A DNA stretch of 64,000 nucleotides from Melampsora larici-populina 98AG31 (Eukaryota > Basidiomycota > Pucciniomycetes > Pucciniales > Melampsoraceae). The stretch covers positions 202,250 through 266,249 of the forward strand of contig NW_006768798.1 of NCBI RefSeq assembly GCF_000204055.1, written 5' to 3'. Of the stretch, positions 1-11,239 are shown in pieces (the first letter of the stretch is position 1; every line of letters starts with the position of its first letter). Under the pieces are notes generated by a model, which was not told where the DNA came from, searched no databases, and saw nothing but the letters and a program-made list of their open reading frames with translations. The translations under genes and the position numbers were made by a program.

Positions 1-1
1 A

Positions 2-1206
2 GCTTCGTCACTACTTGCTGAGTTCAAAAAATTTCAAGGACTCCGGGTGAATTCATCAATCGATATTTACCTGAAGACTTTTTTTACCGCTCCCGATTTT
101 CGTATATTCTCCAGTGAGTTGATCTTTATAAGTTAGATTCTCATGAATAGACTTTGACCGATTTTTCAAATATGTAGAACTCGATTTATTGATTCGACTT
201 CATACTGGGCAGAGGAATTCTTTACGAAATATGAAAAGTTTGCCATGGAGGAAGTGTAAAGCAAAATCAAACCTATCATTCCAGCGCGAGTTAAACTCTT
301 AAAATGATTTCTGTGACTATCTTTGATTCATTAGAGACAAATTGAAGACTTCTTCCAAAGACATGTGAGCTGAGAGAGCTTTCTTCATTTTATCCACTCG
401 CTAAAAGTCTTGACTTGAATCTGACATGGGCTCTGTTCTTTGATTAAGGTCAAGAGGTGAATTCACCAATTCATACCTACCACCCATTCATGGGGTTCGA
501 AAAGAATTTTGGGAATATTTTGAGTAAGGAAAACCTTTGCTACATTGGTTGCAAGTTCATCCAGCTGACTGATTACAAATATCTACGCAGCCGAACGGAA
601 CAACTGTCGAACGGTGGTGAAATCATCCCTACCAATAAACTGATGTCCGCTTATTTACAGTGGGCAAAGCAATACCACATGTAAGCTGAGTCCATTGCTT
701 CTTGACCGTGTTAGATGTAATGACTTACTTAGGGACTTCATCTTGTGCCACATGAATCCTTTGAATCCCGTGCACTCCATCAGCTGGAGGCCTTCGTCAG
801 TAAAGCTCACATTTGTTCAACACTTGGCTAGACCAAAGCTGATTTGATATTTAAATGAAACAGGGACACAAATAGATTCTTTCATTTCAAATTTGGTGAC
901 CCTAAACTAAAGAACTCTTTCATCAAATATCTCTATAAGAAAGCTTCTAGACTAGGATTAACAAAGGAACAAGCATATTTCCGTGGTAAATTTCAATGGG
1001 AATATTCTAGTTTTTTAAAAGAACGAGAAAAGGCTAACTTTGCTAAGAAGATTTATTATAAATTTCAAGATTGGAAATATGATTCACATCAGGCTTGGAT
1101 TGCGTTTAAGCATAAGGTTTTAAAAGTAGACAAATTGAAATCATTCTTTTTGGGAAGTACCATTGGCGAGCTTGGATTATTGATTTCAAAAATATTTCAG
1201 ATGTGA
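2..1206 (+). CDS. Uncharacterised spliced gene, 5' end outside the window
   Basis: I see five exons that join in phase: 2-113, 213-253, 335-364, 457-680 and 864-1206 (stop TGA). Each intron begins GTGAGT, GTGTAA, GTGAGC or GTAAGC and ends in AG. The junction CAC-AT|G-GAC between the last two exons is the strongest support. The visible product is about 253 residues, basic and aromatic-rich, with a Lys-rich C-terminal half (motifs FFHFKFGDPKLK, KKIYYKFQDWKYD). I recognise no domain and no signal peptide in the visible part. The start codon must lie to the left of the window. The third exon (30 nt) and the acceptor at 455-456 are the weakest parts of the model. Codon use looks like that of the real genes nearby, so I prefer a gene to a chance ORF. 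Confidence 0.5.
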
Positions 1207-2555
1207 TCAATATGATTTTGAATCATTTCCAAAAGTTTCAATGCTTGATCTTTCTCAAAGATGAAGTGATGACGGATGATTATGACTAGGGATTGCGATT
1301 TCTCCTGATCATTGTTCTTGTGGCTTGCCTCAAACTTGCTATCCCTTTTCTAAGCTCATAGAACATATATTTATCACTTCTTGTATTATTTGTATGTTCA
1401 TTTTTTTTCAAGGATTTTGACATCGATGATTCTTCATGACGAGATCATCGTTCAAAATGTGAGAAATCTTCATTTAGACTGAATTTCTCGAATACTAGTT
1501 TCAACATATCATCCTTCACCTTCACGTTTCTAATTGGTTGTGAAGATCAAGTGATTTTGGCGGGTGATGGTCCCTCGGATCAGCTCGGATCTCAATCTCG
1601 GGCACCCTTCAGCTCGCGACTTCAATCCAAAGTTCAAACACAAGCACGTTTCGAAGTGGTCGTCTCTGGTCGTCCCCATTGAACTCTCCTTGATCCCTCA
1701 TTGTATCTCTTTACCTCTGGCTCTCTGAAATTTGCAGCATTGGCTTGGTGTCCGACTTTGGGCCTGAACGACTTCACCCCGACTTGACTCGAAATTGGAG
1801 CGTGGGACGTATTACTGCAGGGAGCATGAAGAAACATCTATTACCAGATCAAGACTAGACCAAGGATGTGTGCTGGGTATTTCTGTACTTCACTCGATCA
1901 AAAAGGCAAAAAATAGCAGTTCGATCATTATCTATGCTCCTTAGAATAGATCTTTATAACAAAAACTGATATATGTGGCAACTTTTCATCAGTGAGCTTT
2001 ACTTTTAAGGAAATGTATCTATCTACTCAGACTTGAATTGACCTTTACAATCTCACTGCATCCTCTTCGCTTAGCAAAAATCGTTCATTTTCACCGAGTT
2101 TGGGGTTTAAAACTTTGGCGGTGTAATCATGAACAATGAGCTCGACCGTGACATACGTACATATTCGGATTCCATTGGTTTCTGAAAAAGGCAAAATAGA
2201 AACTCACACGAACTTGAGGTTTCCTTTTTCGATATCAATGTCTGGAGATACGCATTCGAATCTTACCTTGAAAACTCTTTCGATTTGATTCTTTTTGTGC
2301 TTGAAAAGACTTCATGGAACGAAAAAGTCAAATGGAGAATCTACCTTTTTCATCTCACCTTGTATCCATCAAATTATAATCCGAAAAAGATCGTAACTTT
2401 TGGATCATAAATACGATTGACCATAAAAGCTGATGGATAAGATAAAAATCCCTCGCTCTTCAAAATTATTTTACTTCATCTTATCCTAAATCCTGACAAC
2501 ACAAGTAAACCAAGCTTTTTCAAAATCCAACTCAACACAAAAATCAACTTCATCC
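1207..2555. other. Intergenic, no supported gene
   Basis: No spliced or unspliced reading frame with coding character was found on either strand. The ORF at 1634-1837 (minus) has no partner exons and odd composition. The last 100 bases are an A/C-rich leader typical of a 5' UTR for the gene at 2556. Confidence 0.5.
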
Positions 2556-3364
2556 ATGGCAGCTCCTATTAAATTACCCGAAAGGATCACATTAGATTAT
2601 ACATCAAATTATATTGATGAACCTTTATTTTCAAAAGTTCCAAAAGGTATACTACAAGAAGTGATAGAAGAAATACTTTTTTCTAATGCAAGTGATGTTT
2701 TAGAACCTGAAAATCTTCAAAGTTGAGTCAATGTTTTCTTTTCTTTCTTCTTCTTCCTCTTGATTTCAATTAAAATTCCAATCCTAATAAACATTTCACT
2801 TTTTTTGATACCTTACAAATAAATGTACATATAGAAGAAAAATCTAAACCGACTCAAGAATTCAATTTTATTTTAAACTTAGCTCAAGAAAATGTAATCA
2901 AACGCACCAAACATATTTATCAACAAATCATTAACTTTGAAAACTTTGAAAAGAATTTAACCACTAATCCTAATTTCAATTTAATTTTAAAACAACAAGG
3001 AAATTTATTAAAACCAAACGTGATTAATGATGAAGATATAAATTTATTAATTTCAAAAAAACATTTAATCCAACAAATTTCAATTCAAACTTCAATGGAA
3101 GGTTTAATCGATTTTTTGAAATCCATTCATTTACCTAAACTTAAAATCTTAAATGTTAAATTACCTACTTTTGCAGTAGGAGTTAAAAGAATCGAAATCC
3201 CTTCTACTTTATTTAATCATTTACCAAATTTAGAATTCATTCGATTTAAATGTTGGGAATCTTTAACTTATCAATGGTCTTGGGGTATTAGACTTATCAA
3301 AGCTTATGATGATTGGAGCTTATGGATCGAATATGATGGTCCTACTCGTCCTCCTAGTGTTTGA
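2556..3364 (+). CDS. Hypothetical protein with LRR-like stretch
   Basis: Two exons, 2556-2721 and 2835-3364, are separated by a 113-nt intron (GTTGAG...TATAG). The junction A|AA restores a lysine codon and keeps the frame, giving 231 residues. The start is the first ATG after an A-rich leader with no upstream in-frame ATG. The middle of the protein contains evenly spaced leucines (HLPKLKILNVKLP, then LFNHLPNLEFIRFKC about 35 residues later), which resembles degenerate leucine-rich repeats of fungal F-box/LRR-type proteins. I see no F-box at the N terminus, no signal peptide and no membrane segment. The C terminus is Trp-rich (WESLTYQWSWG). The family is not recognised; the LRR assignment is an inference from spacing only. 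Confidence 0.6.
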
Positions 3365-5409
3365 ATCTTTTCTAAGCTTGCATTTCTCAATAAATAGATA
3401 GTTAAGGAACAAAAATGTAAATTGATCATGTACTTTGATATTATATCCCACTTATGGCCTGCTTCATTCGATTGTGACTATTTGTATTGTCATTAATTTA
3501 TAATCCATTTGTATCAATCATAACAAAGGCCCTTTTCATTAAAGGTTATAAAATCATGACATGATGCATTGTGTTTGGATGTCAATGTATCATATATACT
3601 CTTTGAAACAAGGGGGTAATCCACACCCTTCATGTGTAGACTACTTATTGAAATGGATCGAAACACTGATGATCCATCTGCCGCTGATACTCTATCTTTA
3701 AAGCAATCTTTGAGCTCTGTTGAAAACCATAAATACATCTCAAATCTATGATCCTTGAAATGTAGGGGTCCTTTGGATCCAATTTAACTTTTCTTGAGAT
3801 TTTGGTATGAAGATTTCATATCATCAGGCTATCACCAATGTATCACATCCCAAACAAGTGATCACACTGGAGCAAAAATCACAAACAAATTGCCAAAATT
3901 AACTTGTAAGTCCCTCAATGAGCTCTACTGGCCAGCTCAAACAAGAGACTTACGAGTCAAGTCAAAAAAATGACGTGAGATTGGACAGTATTGTTTTGCC
4001 AATTGGCAAAAGTGGTTCCCCTTATGAACTTTTGTTTTGTGATATTAATATGCTTCCACATCAATTATGAAATCCATGTGCTATGATTTTCTCTACATTC
4101 TCCTACTCTCATTATCTCAATATGTTGGATGTCAAAGACATAATGATCCGTTTGCCTTTCAATTTCACCCCAAACCTCAAATCCTTGGGTCCAAAAGCAA
4201 TCCAAAAAAATACATTCATTTTTGACTTTGAGCCTTGAATTACTTTTCTATATATATATATAGAACCATTCAAGTCCTCCAGAAACCAAGAATTCAAACC
4301 TCTACAATACATAGAGAAGATCAAAGGCGCATTATTTTCATAATTGTTGTGGACAGTAGGGGAAAGTTAGGATCCCCCAAAAGAAGTTTTTAAATGGGTT
4401 TTTTTGGCAAAAAGTATCGTCTGAGAGGTATGGTCATCTTGTGAAAATGAATGGATGATGGATGGGCAAGACTTCCATCCTTTTAACACCTCAGAGGCTC
4501 CGAGTCCTAGTAAGAAGTCTGAGAGAGATGTCACAGATCTTTCACATATCTCTTGGAAGCGCTGTATACACCATAGGGTAATCAATATCATCCTCGGTCC
4601 GGATGTTAAGAGACCGCTTGAGTTGGCAGCGTTTCTGACACCGGATGGCTCCGATCCAATCCGGTCGCTACATGAAACCATGTGAATGCCGTCTTCGCTA
4701 TTGCTCGAACTTGTGCCGTAGCGATGACGGTATATGACTCTTCGACAAGTTTTACACCGCGATCGATGCGATTGAAAATTTCAATGGCCTTGATAAGCCT
4801 TGATTCTACACGAACCTCCTCGATGCGATTAAAAATTCAATAAATACTGTGGTCTTTTCGGTCTAAGTAGCCACAAGCCAAAAAATAATCATTGAGTTCA
4901 CACCAATCATTTACTTACAAAATCTTTACTTGAATATCATCTCAAAATCTTCATTTGTCACCAATTTACTTACAAAGTCTCTACTCAAAGATTACCTCAA
5001 AATTTTCATTCATCCCAAATATAAATGCTATAAGTGTAATAAACTTAGAAAGATCCAAGAACCCAAATTCTAAACTGCTATTTCAAGATTCCACTGTTTA
5101 TTTACTTAAACAATCTCCTACTTATTACTTAAAAATTATTCCAAAGTCTTCACTTGTCCCAGATCTAGATGCTATAAGTGTGATACTTACATCAATTCAA
5201 GAATCCACACTCTAAACTTTTATTTTGAGATATACATACTGTTATTTCAACATTTGATACTCCAGCTTCAGAAGAGCCAATCAAGACAAATACATCCTGA
5301 ACCTAAGATTTTCTGTTTGTTCTTAGCAAAACCAAACAATCACAAAAAATGGTGCAGGATCTTCCCCAGTGTGAGTTCAGTGTGTCTATTCCGTAAATAT
5401 ATTGAACAT
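3365..5409. other. Intergenic with short palindromes and simple repeats
   Basis: No supported gene. The overlapping antisense ORFs around 4367-4685 look like chance frames. The stretch holds an 18-bp perfect palindrome near 4004-4021 (TTTTGCCAATTGGCAAAA), a (TA)n run near 4250-4262, and a twice-used TCGATGCGATT(G/A)AAAATT segment near 4763-4840. Confidence 0.4.
4912..5242. repeat. Degenerate tandem repeat, about 135-145 bp unit
   Basis: Two adjacent diverged copies (about 4966-5098 and 5099-5242) share the order TTTACTTA...CTACT...TTCA(T/C)T...TCCC...ATGCTATAAGTGT...CAAGAA(C/T)CC...CTAAACT. A partial copy precedes them from about 4912. The exactly shared ATGCTATAAGTGT anchors the alignment. 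It may be an old tandem duplication or part of a degraded transposon. Confidence 0.55.
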
Positions 5410-6385
5410 CTTGTGACTTGATTGATCATTACACTGATGTACATTTTTTACAGAATGGTCAGATCATGGAACATTTGCTCACATCCCCTTACCCAGCCTT
5501 GTGGAGAGCTTGAGCACAGAGGAAAATGGTTAGACATATCCCATTAACAATGTATAGTGATGATACATCAGGTTCAATTTCAAAGAGGCTCAACAAGCAT
5601 GTGTGCTACATATCAGCTTGGGACTACCTTCAAATCTAGCCAACTTGGAGTACAACATACACTGGCTGGCCACTTCAACCACTGCACATGCTCAATACAT
5701 CCACAAATCTCATCATAATGATACATCTTCTGATATTGGATAGCTTCTTGTCACATGATGGTGTCTCTTCATGCGAGTCTGGCATTGTGCATGATGTGTT
5801 GGTGATGACATTTCAGCTGGCACCCCTGGGAAATTCCCCAATGCATGCTTAAGTAACCAATACTAACATTCCAGACACTACCTGGCACCCTAATAAATCA
5901 GTCAAAAACAGCACATATAAACCCTTTGTCCAGCCTCAAGGCCTTGGAATCCACTCCAAGATGACACTGTCTACAAGGGTGCAAGCTATTGCCTGGATTG
6001 TTAGTATTGGTTATCTCAGTATGCATTGGGGAGTCACCCAGGTGTGTCAGCTGAACTTCCATCACCAATACATCCTTCTGATGCCAGAAGAGTAAACAGA
6101 GACACCCTCACATGACAAGACACTATTAAATACTAGATGTTGTAAAGCTGATGTTATAGTCATTGTTATGTTGTACTCCAAGTTGGCCAGTTTTGAAGGT
6201 AGTCCCAAGTAAGTGAAGTAGTAGCACATGTGTTTGTTGAACCTCTTGGAAGTTGAACCTGATGTGTCGTCACTATACATTGTTAATGGGATATGTCTAA
6301 ACATTTTCCTCTGTGCTTGAGCTCTCCACAGGTTGGGTAATGAGATGTGAGCCACTGTTCTTTGATCAATCAAGTCACAAGATTT
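5410..6385. repeat. Large imperfect inverted repeat of transposon-derived sequence
   Basis: The segment from about 5410 to 5893 is repeated in reverse complement at about 5978-6385, with a central loop of roughly 85-130 bp. Matching landmarks are CTTGTGACTTGATTGATCA at the outer ends, the GTGGAGAGCT...AGCACAGAGGAAAATG block, ATCCCATTAACAATGTATAG, and CCAATACTAAC near the loop. The right arm is still an open reading frame on the minus strand, while the left arm is diverged and broken. A transcript across it could fold into a long hairpin. Confidence 0.8.
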
Positions 6386-6747
6386 GAAATATATTTACAC
6401 AATAGAGTATCCCCATACAAGACCTTCAAAGGATATCCACTTGGCAGAATTATTTTCTCAAAGTGATTCCTAAAATCAGAGATTTTGAAAACACCAACTT
6501 GATTGTAACCCACTCTTCTGTCCTTCATCATCTCCATCTGTGAAACTCTTGGGTCATTGTAAGTGGGTAGATTAAGTGGCAGACATTTTGCTGCCAAATC
6601 ATCTCCCAGATGATAAAAATGAGTGGGTACCACCACTTTTCCCAAGCTTAGCTGGACGGGATCATACAGATAAAAGTGGCCATAAGTGTGGTAGACCATG
6701 GGGACCTCAGATCTGATAAGCTGCCAAACTGTCCAGCCATTTATCAC
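6062..6747 (-). pseudogene. Transposon-associated protein fragment (two offset ORFs)
   Basis: Two minus-strand ORFs abut: 6370-6747 (125 codons) and 6062-6373 (103 codons). Read in order they give one plausible protein with a frame change or intron near 6370. Motifs are PMVYHTYGHFYLYDP, then LTMYSDDTSGSTSKRFNKH, then LGLPSKLANLEYN. The pattern 'D-D-x-S-G-x-x-S-K-x-x-N-K-H ... G-L-P-x-x-x-x-N-x-E-Y-N' recalls proteins scattered in many copies in transposon-rich basidiomycete genomes, but I cannot name the superfamily safely. An inverted, more decayed copy lies at about 5480-5670. Most likely a transposon relic rather than a host gene. Confidence 0.55.
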
Positions 6748-6931
6748 TCTGGCAGAAGAAATTCTTAGTTAATTTTATAATTTGATGGGTCATGTCATTT
6801 TATCTCAATTGATGAAAATGTTTGATGAAGAAGTTTAGTTAATTTTCATGATTTGATAGTTCATTTCATTTCATTTTATCTTTTTTCCTTTTGTTGTCAG
6901 TTTTGTCAATTTGAAATCTAACAATACTTTA

Positions 6932-8140
6932 GGGCCCGTTCGGTAGGATTTTCAATATACTGTTACCAAAAAACGGTATATTGATCTGCCCCTATATCAA
7001 GGGGCAGATTGAAATACCGTTTATCCGGTTATCCAATTTACTGAACACTCGACCAAAAAGGTCAACAAAAGATCAAAATGATTGCTGTTGACCTTTTGAC
7101 CGCCGTTTGAGTGTTTGGTAACGCTCATTTGAAATTGAACATTGAATGAGACTTGAACACCATTTGATGGTTTTTGAGAACGATTGATTCATTCTCAAAT
7201 CCATCCATCGTGGTCATCAACCACCCATTTTGATCAACACTTTGAAATTAATCAAGCCTGTTCAAAAACCATTCAACCTCGTTGTCAACCATCTGTTTTG
7301 TTCAAAATTTATACAGTCAAATCGGAAAAGCTTGACCAATTTTGCCCGCTAAACTCAAACAAATTGGCTGGGAATTTGTGGCAAGCTTTTGTGATTTGAC
7401 TGTAATTCAATCAATTGTACATAAAAATGAAACTTGAAAATGAATCGATTGATTCATTTTAAAAATCATCCAATCTTGTCAACAGCCATCGAATGTTTTT
7501 AAAAATCAATTCGTATTTCAACTCTCATCGGATTGTTGTTTTACACATGTGTTATTGAACAATAACTTCCAATTGAAGTTGTTTTAGATCTTTCATTTTT
7601 GTTTGTTCAATGAAAGCAAACAAAGACAAAGACAGAAGTTGATAACAAAGACAAAAGATCAGAACAAAGACAGAAGTGGATGTTGAAGCAAAAGAAGAAT
7701 TATAACGTGGTGATTGATAAGAAAAGAAGCGATGAAGAGTTGAGAGGATGAGTGGTGATTAAAAGGTTGAAGTCAAAGGACGGTTGAAAGGGTGAAGTCA
7801 AAGAAAAGATGATCGTGTATGGTGAAGGAGGGAGGGTGGTGACAAAAGGAGAGGGTGATCGAAAAGGAAGGGTGAAGGAGAGAGTTGAAGAGAGGGGTAT
7901 GGAAAAGGGAGAGGCTGTGAGAGGGGCAAAAAGTCTTTTTCAGTCTGATATACGGCCAAAAGGCTGTATATTCAAATCGACCAGTATATCGTGTTATACA
8001 ATTTAGATTTTTGTCGAAATAAATTTACCGAACACCGGCAGTTTTTTGAAAATTCAATATACATATATGCCGATATACTGTATATTGGTTTGGTGTAGTA
8101 TATCACGATATACGTATATCGAATCGTACCGAACGGGCCC
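6932..8140. mobile_element. PIF/Harbinger-like non-autonomous DNA transposon
   Basis: The ends are inverted repeats: GGGCCCGTTCGGTA at 6932 and its reverse complement ending at 8140, extended by GATT. Both ends are flanked by TTA (6929-6931 and 8141-8143), a 3-bp TWA-type target duplication. A GGGCC-rich terminus plus a TWA duplication is the known signature of PIF/Harbinger (Tourist-type) elements. A subterminal hairpin with 9-bp arms (ATCTGCCCC/GGGGCAGAT) lies at 6984-7010. The 1.2-kb interior encodes no recognisable transposase, so the element is probably mobilised in trans. It carries a nested MITE at 7314-7402. Confidence 0.8.
7314..7402. mobile_element. Tiny Tc1/mariner-like MITE, copy 1
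   Basis: An 89-bp fold-back unit starts CAGTCAAATC and ends GATTTGACTG. It is flanked by TA on both sides, the standard target duplication of Tc1/mariner elements. The arms continue inward through AAAAGCTTG and a degenerate AATTTTGCCCGC block, leaving almost no loop. It sits inside the Harbinger-like element, so it inserted later. A related copy is at 12094-12184. Confidence 0.75.
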
Positions 8141-8480
8141 TTATCATTTCATTTGTATAATGTTGGGTTTGTTTGTAAGAGAATTTTTCATCAAATCAGA
8201 TTGTAAACAGACAAAAGGAAATTTTTGCTCAAGAGGCTGTATTTGGAATTAAGAAAAATAGAGCCTCATGAGCAAGACTGTACCAGGGTAATATCATGAA
8301 CCCACATAGCTTAAATAAACCCTAGGTGATATAGGCTTTCAGGCAAGATAAGCACCGTGTGTGTATGGAGTTGTCATGTCGATGTGAGCACACAAAGAAA
8401 TTCAGAATGATCTACATCACTTTTTGTTTTGCTTGTATGTAGCTAGGCTCATCATTTCCTTTCACAACAAATAAAGACTG
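8141..8480. other. Intergenic, no gene seen
   Basis: A short stretch between the Harbinger-like element and the next repeat block. No ORF with coding character and no clear repeat boundary is visible. Confidence 0.4.
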
Positions 8481-8539
8481 TGCCCTAGTCACTACTCCAC
8501 TGGTTAGTTCTCTGTTCCCGAGCTCTCAAATTCTTCAGG

Positions 8540-9205
8540 GGGCTTGGCCAGAGTGTAGAGATGTTTTTCAAGCCACAACCCTGGGTCAGAAATGCAGGTG
8601 TTGTGTGCTGTGCTGCGCTTGTGTTGCGGTTTTTCTGACCACACCCCATTTGATTTCCAAGTTGCAGCCTGATTTTCTGCGTAACCAGATGTGGCAAAGT
8701 TGGAGTTTTTTTGGGCCACAACAACATTTGTTGTGTTACTGCCCAAAAAATCAAAATTTGATGTTTTTTTGGTGTTGCACCTTTTGCGTTGCGCGGTGGT
8801 CAAGGCGCTGCGCAACCCAGCCAAACCTTTTGCTGTTGTGGTAATTACTGCAACACGGCATCTGCCGCTGGGTTTTGTTGTGTGTTCCGGAGCAACACAC
8901 CAAAAAACATGCTTTCTGTAGCGCGGTGTGTTGCTGGCACAGGGTTGCAAGCCGCCTGAAGTGTCAGAAGGCTTGGTTCAAGTGTAGAGGTTCCTCACTG
9001 AGGCTGCTATTGCTTCATAGGGCTTGGTAAGAAGTTTTTGACCCCTCTGGGGTGATCAACGGCTTGGTTTGAGTGCAAAGGTTCCTGACCAAGCCCTCTA
9101 TGGCTTTGGAGGGCTTTTCAAATCCTCTCCTTGGAGGCTCCTTTGGGTGCAGACACCTATGACCAACCCTTCTAATGCTCCAGAGGGCTTGGTTGTGTAG
9201 TGATA
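8540..9205. repeat. Degenerate repeat block built on GGGCTTGG units
   Basis: Variants of (A/G)GGCTTGG followed by GAGTG(T/C)A(G/A)AGGTTCCT occur near 8540, 8970, 9060 and 9180, mixed with related TCTGGGG and GAGGGCTT words. The block looks like an old tandem or transposon-internal repeat. It is interrupted by the element at 8576-8947. The overlapping ORFs here (8485-8950, both strands) conflict with one another and are not gene-like. Confidence 0.45.
8576..8947. mobile_element. Short nested DNA element with CAAGCC flanks
   Basis: The segment begins CAACCCTG and ends CAGGGTTG, a perfect 8-bp inverted end pair. The hexamer CAAGCC lies just outside on both sides (8569-8574, one base from the end, and 8948-8953). 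That is what a target-site duplication looks like. The interior is GT-rich with many TTGTG/TTGCG words and no transposase. I cannot assign the superfamily, since 6-bp duplications are not diagnostic. Confidence 0.55.
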
Positions 9206-9224
9206 ACAAAGGGTGTTGGGTCAC

Positions 9225-10045
9225 AAGACTTTAAAACACTAGCAAAAGTGTTTACAAGTTCCAAACCAACTGTTTGGTGTGCTCACATCAATGTGACACT
9301 ACCATACAGAGACATGGTGAAGGAAAATAGTGTGATCCAAAAGGGGTCAAAAAGGATTCAGCAGGAAAGTTTGTGTCAAGTTTTGGGTAAGAGACAAGAC
9401 CATCTTTTCTTGCATAGTAAGCAAATCAAAAGGTCCTTCTCTGGACCTCCTGAATTTCTTACTATTTGGGATCTTCATTCTCTATCAATCAGGATTATTG
9501 ACTCACACCAAACAGCTAAGGTTTTTTATAAGTGATTCACAGCAAGCAAATACATTGTAAGTAAAGGATTTGCTTAATAAGTGAAAGATTCTAAGAGTTT
9601 GAACCTGAGTCTGACCGAATGATGAAGATTTAATAACGGTTTATTGAGTTTATAAGAAGTTTGAATCTACAATATATTTTGATTTCAATACTATACATGA
9701 ACTTCTTCTGAAATTTCTACTTTTCAACTGAAGAACTAGATGATAAAGAATATAAACTTTGATACGTAGTCAAGCTTGATTTGGATCATGAGTTTCTTAC
9801 TTCTTTTTCTCTTTGATACAATGATTTTTATAGAAAAAATAAACGAAAAGGAAATAAAAACAATTTCAATGGTTTGAAGGAAGATGGGGAGAAGTGAGCA
9901 ATGGGAGTAGGAAAGCAAATGAGACGTGAGAAGAGATCAATAAAAGATATGTTTTTCTATCTGATCTGAGTACATACTGAATTTAGTAAAGTTCGACTAG
10001 ATTTCATAAAGCCTGTTGATTCATCTTACAAGAACCAACTCATCA
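9225..10045. other. Intergenic; lone ORF of doubtful status
   Basis: The plus ORF at 9200-9535 (111 codons) contains KGSKRIQQESLCQVLGKRQDH but has no recognisable domain and directly follows the repeat block, so it may be transposon-derived. The rest, up to the zinc-finger gene, shows no coding signal. Confidence 0.35.
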
Positions 10046-11239
10046 TCAATCCTTCTCAAAATCCTCGAGTCGATTGACTGGAGTATTGTTAGCTGGAAGA
10101 CGATTTTGATCGATGTTTTCCAAATTATCATGAAATGATCCTCGATTTCTTTGAAAGAAAAAACGATTTATAACGGTTTAGCAGAACTAAACAAAACTTT
10201 TGAAGATTCAAAGATTGAAATAGAAAAGATCGAAATCGATTGACAAACCTCTGGAGTTTGCGAGAGTTTTCTCCATTGGACTACAAATTCAAAAAAGTAG
10301 ACGTAACCAAATTTAGGGAAGATTAGCTCTATCCAACCTTTCTGAAGTTGATTCCTCTCTTACCTCCACGGGCCTTTTTTTCTGACGGTTCTCAGCTTCC
10401 AAAAACTGCCTAAGCTGTGCTACCTCCTCTCGTGTAGCTGCAAGACTTCGAGCTGTCACATCCGCGTACTTTTTTCATTCAACTTCATGTCAGTGATTGA
10501 AAACTCTCTGCAAGATAATCAAGATAAGCTTACTTCCAAGGAAATACGATGATCTGTACGTGATCTTTCGAGACATTGAGTGGCGTTATCTAGCATCCTT
10601 CTGGTCGACTCGAGCTCGTTGGATAAGTTTCTGACCAATTTTTCATACATCTGATGGAGATCAAAGTTCAAGTTGAGAATGAGATCACTTTGAACAGAGC
10701 ACTTTAAAATCACTGACCTCTCGATCAGCTAATGCATGAGCTTGTAAGTCATTAACAGCCAATTCTTGTAAATGACTTGCATCGGCTTCTTTCTTACGAA
10801 GACAACGTTGTTCGTGAAGTTTGACACCTCTAGAGGTAAACAAGACTTGACAGTACGTACAACGTGTATCTTTAGGAGCCCGACGTGGTTGTTTTTGATC
10901 TTCATGATGAAAAGGAGAAGGGAAACTGATTGAAGGTTCATGACTAGGAAGATGAGAAGAACTACTACTCTCGATCGAACTGTCAGTAATGTTAGAAGGA
11001 TGGTTGAGTAAGCTTTCGGGAGTGTTAGCTAAGATTAAATGATGATCAGTCGTAGCAGTAGTAGCAGTAGAAGTATTGCCAGGTGAATAATTCAATTGAT
11101 CGAATTGATTGGGTGAAAAGGTAATGGATGGTGGTGGTGGTGGTGGAAACTTGATGGAATTAGAAGGAGAGCATTGAAAATCTTGAATCGAGTTCGATCC
11201 CATGATATTCTGATTCATAGTCAAGTTTATTAAACTCAA
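10046..11239 (-). CDS. C2HC zinc-finger / coiled-coil protein
   Basis: Five minus-strand exons join in phase: 11239-10718, 10650-10534, 10468-10364, 10280-10249 and 10148-10046 (stop). They give 292 residues (285 if the ATG at 11218 is used). All introns are 65-100 nt GT-AG. The N-terminal 100 residues are low-complexity, Ser/Pro/Thr-rich, with a run of prolines. At about residue 130-150 lies one finger, C-T-Y-C...H-E-Q-R-C (CX2C, then HX3C). The rest is predicted coiled coil (heptad-like LVRNLSNELESTRRML and AATREEVAQLRQFLEAENR). A single CCHC-type finger plus coiled coil suggests a nuclear or nucleic-acid-binding regulator, but I recognise no named family. The 32-nt fourth exon is small but its phase fits both neighbours. 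Confidence 0.7.

Noticed and set aside
4367..4685. Antisense pair of ORFs (104 and 76 codons)
   Set aside because: They mirror each other on opposite strands, which is typical of chance frames; neither has a recognisable domain.
8485..8950. Overlapping ORFs of up to 148 codons on both strands
   Set aside because: They run through each other within a transposon-like GT-rich repeat and show no conserved motif or splice partners.
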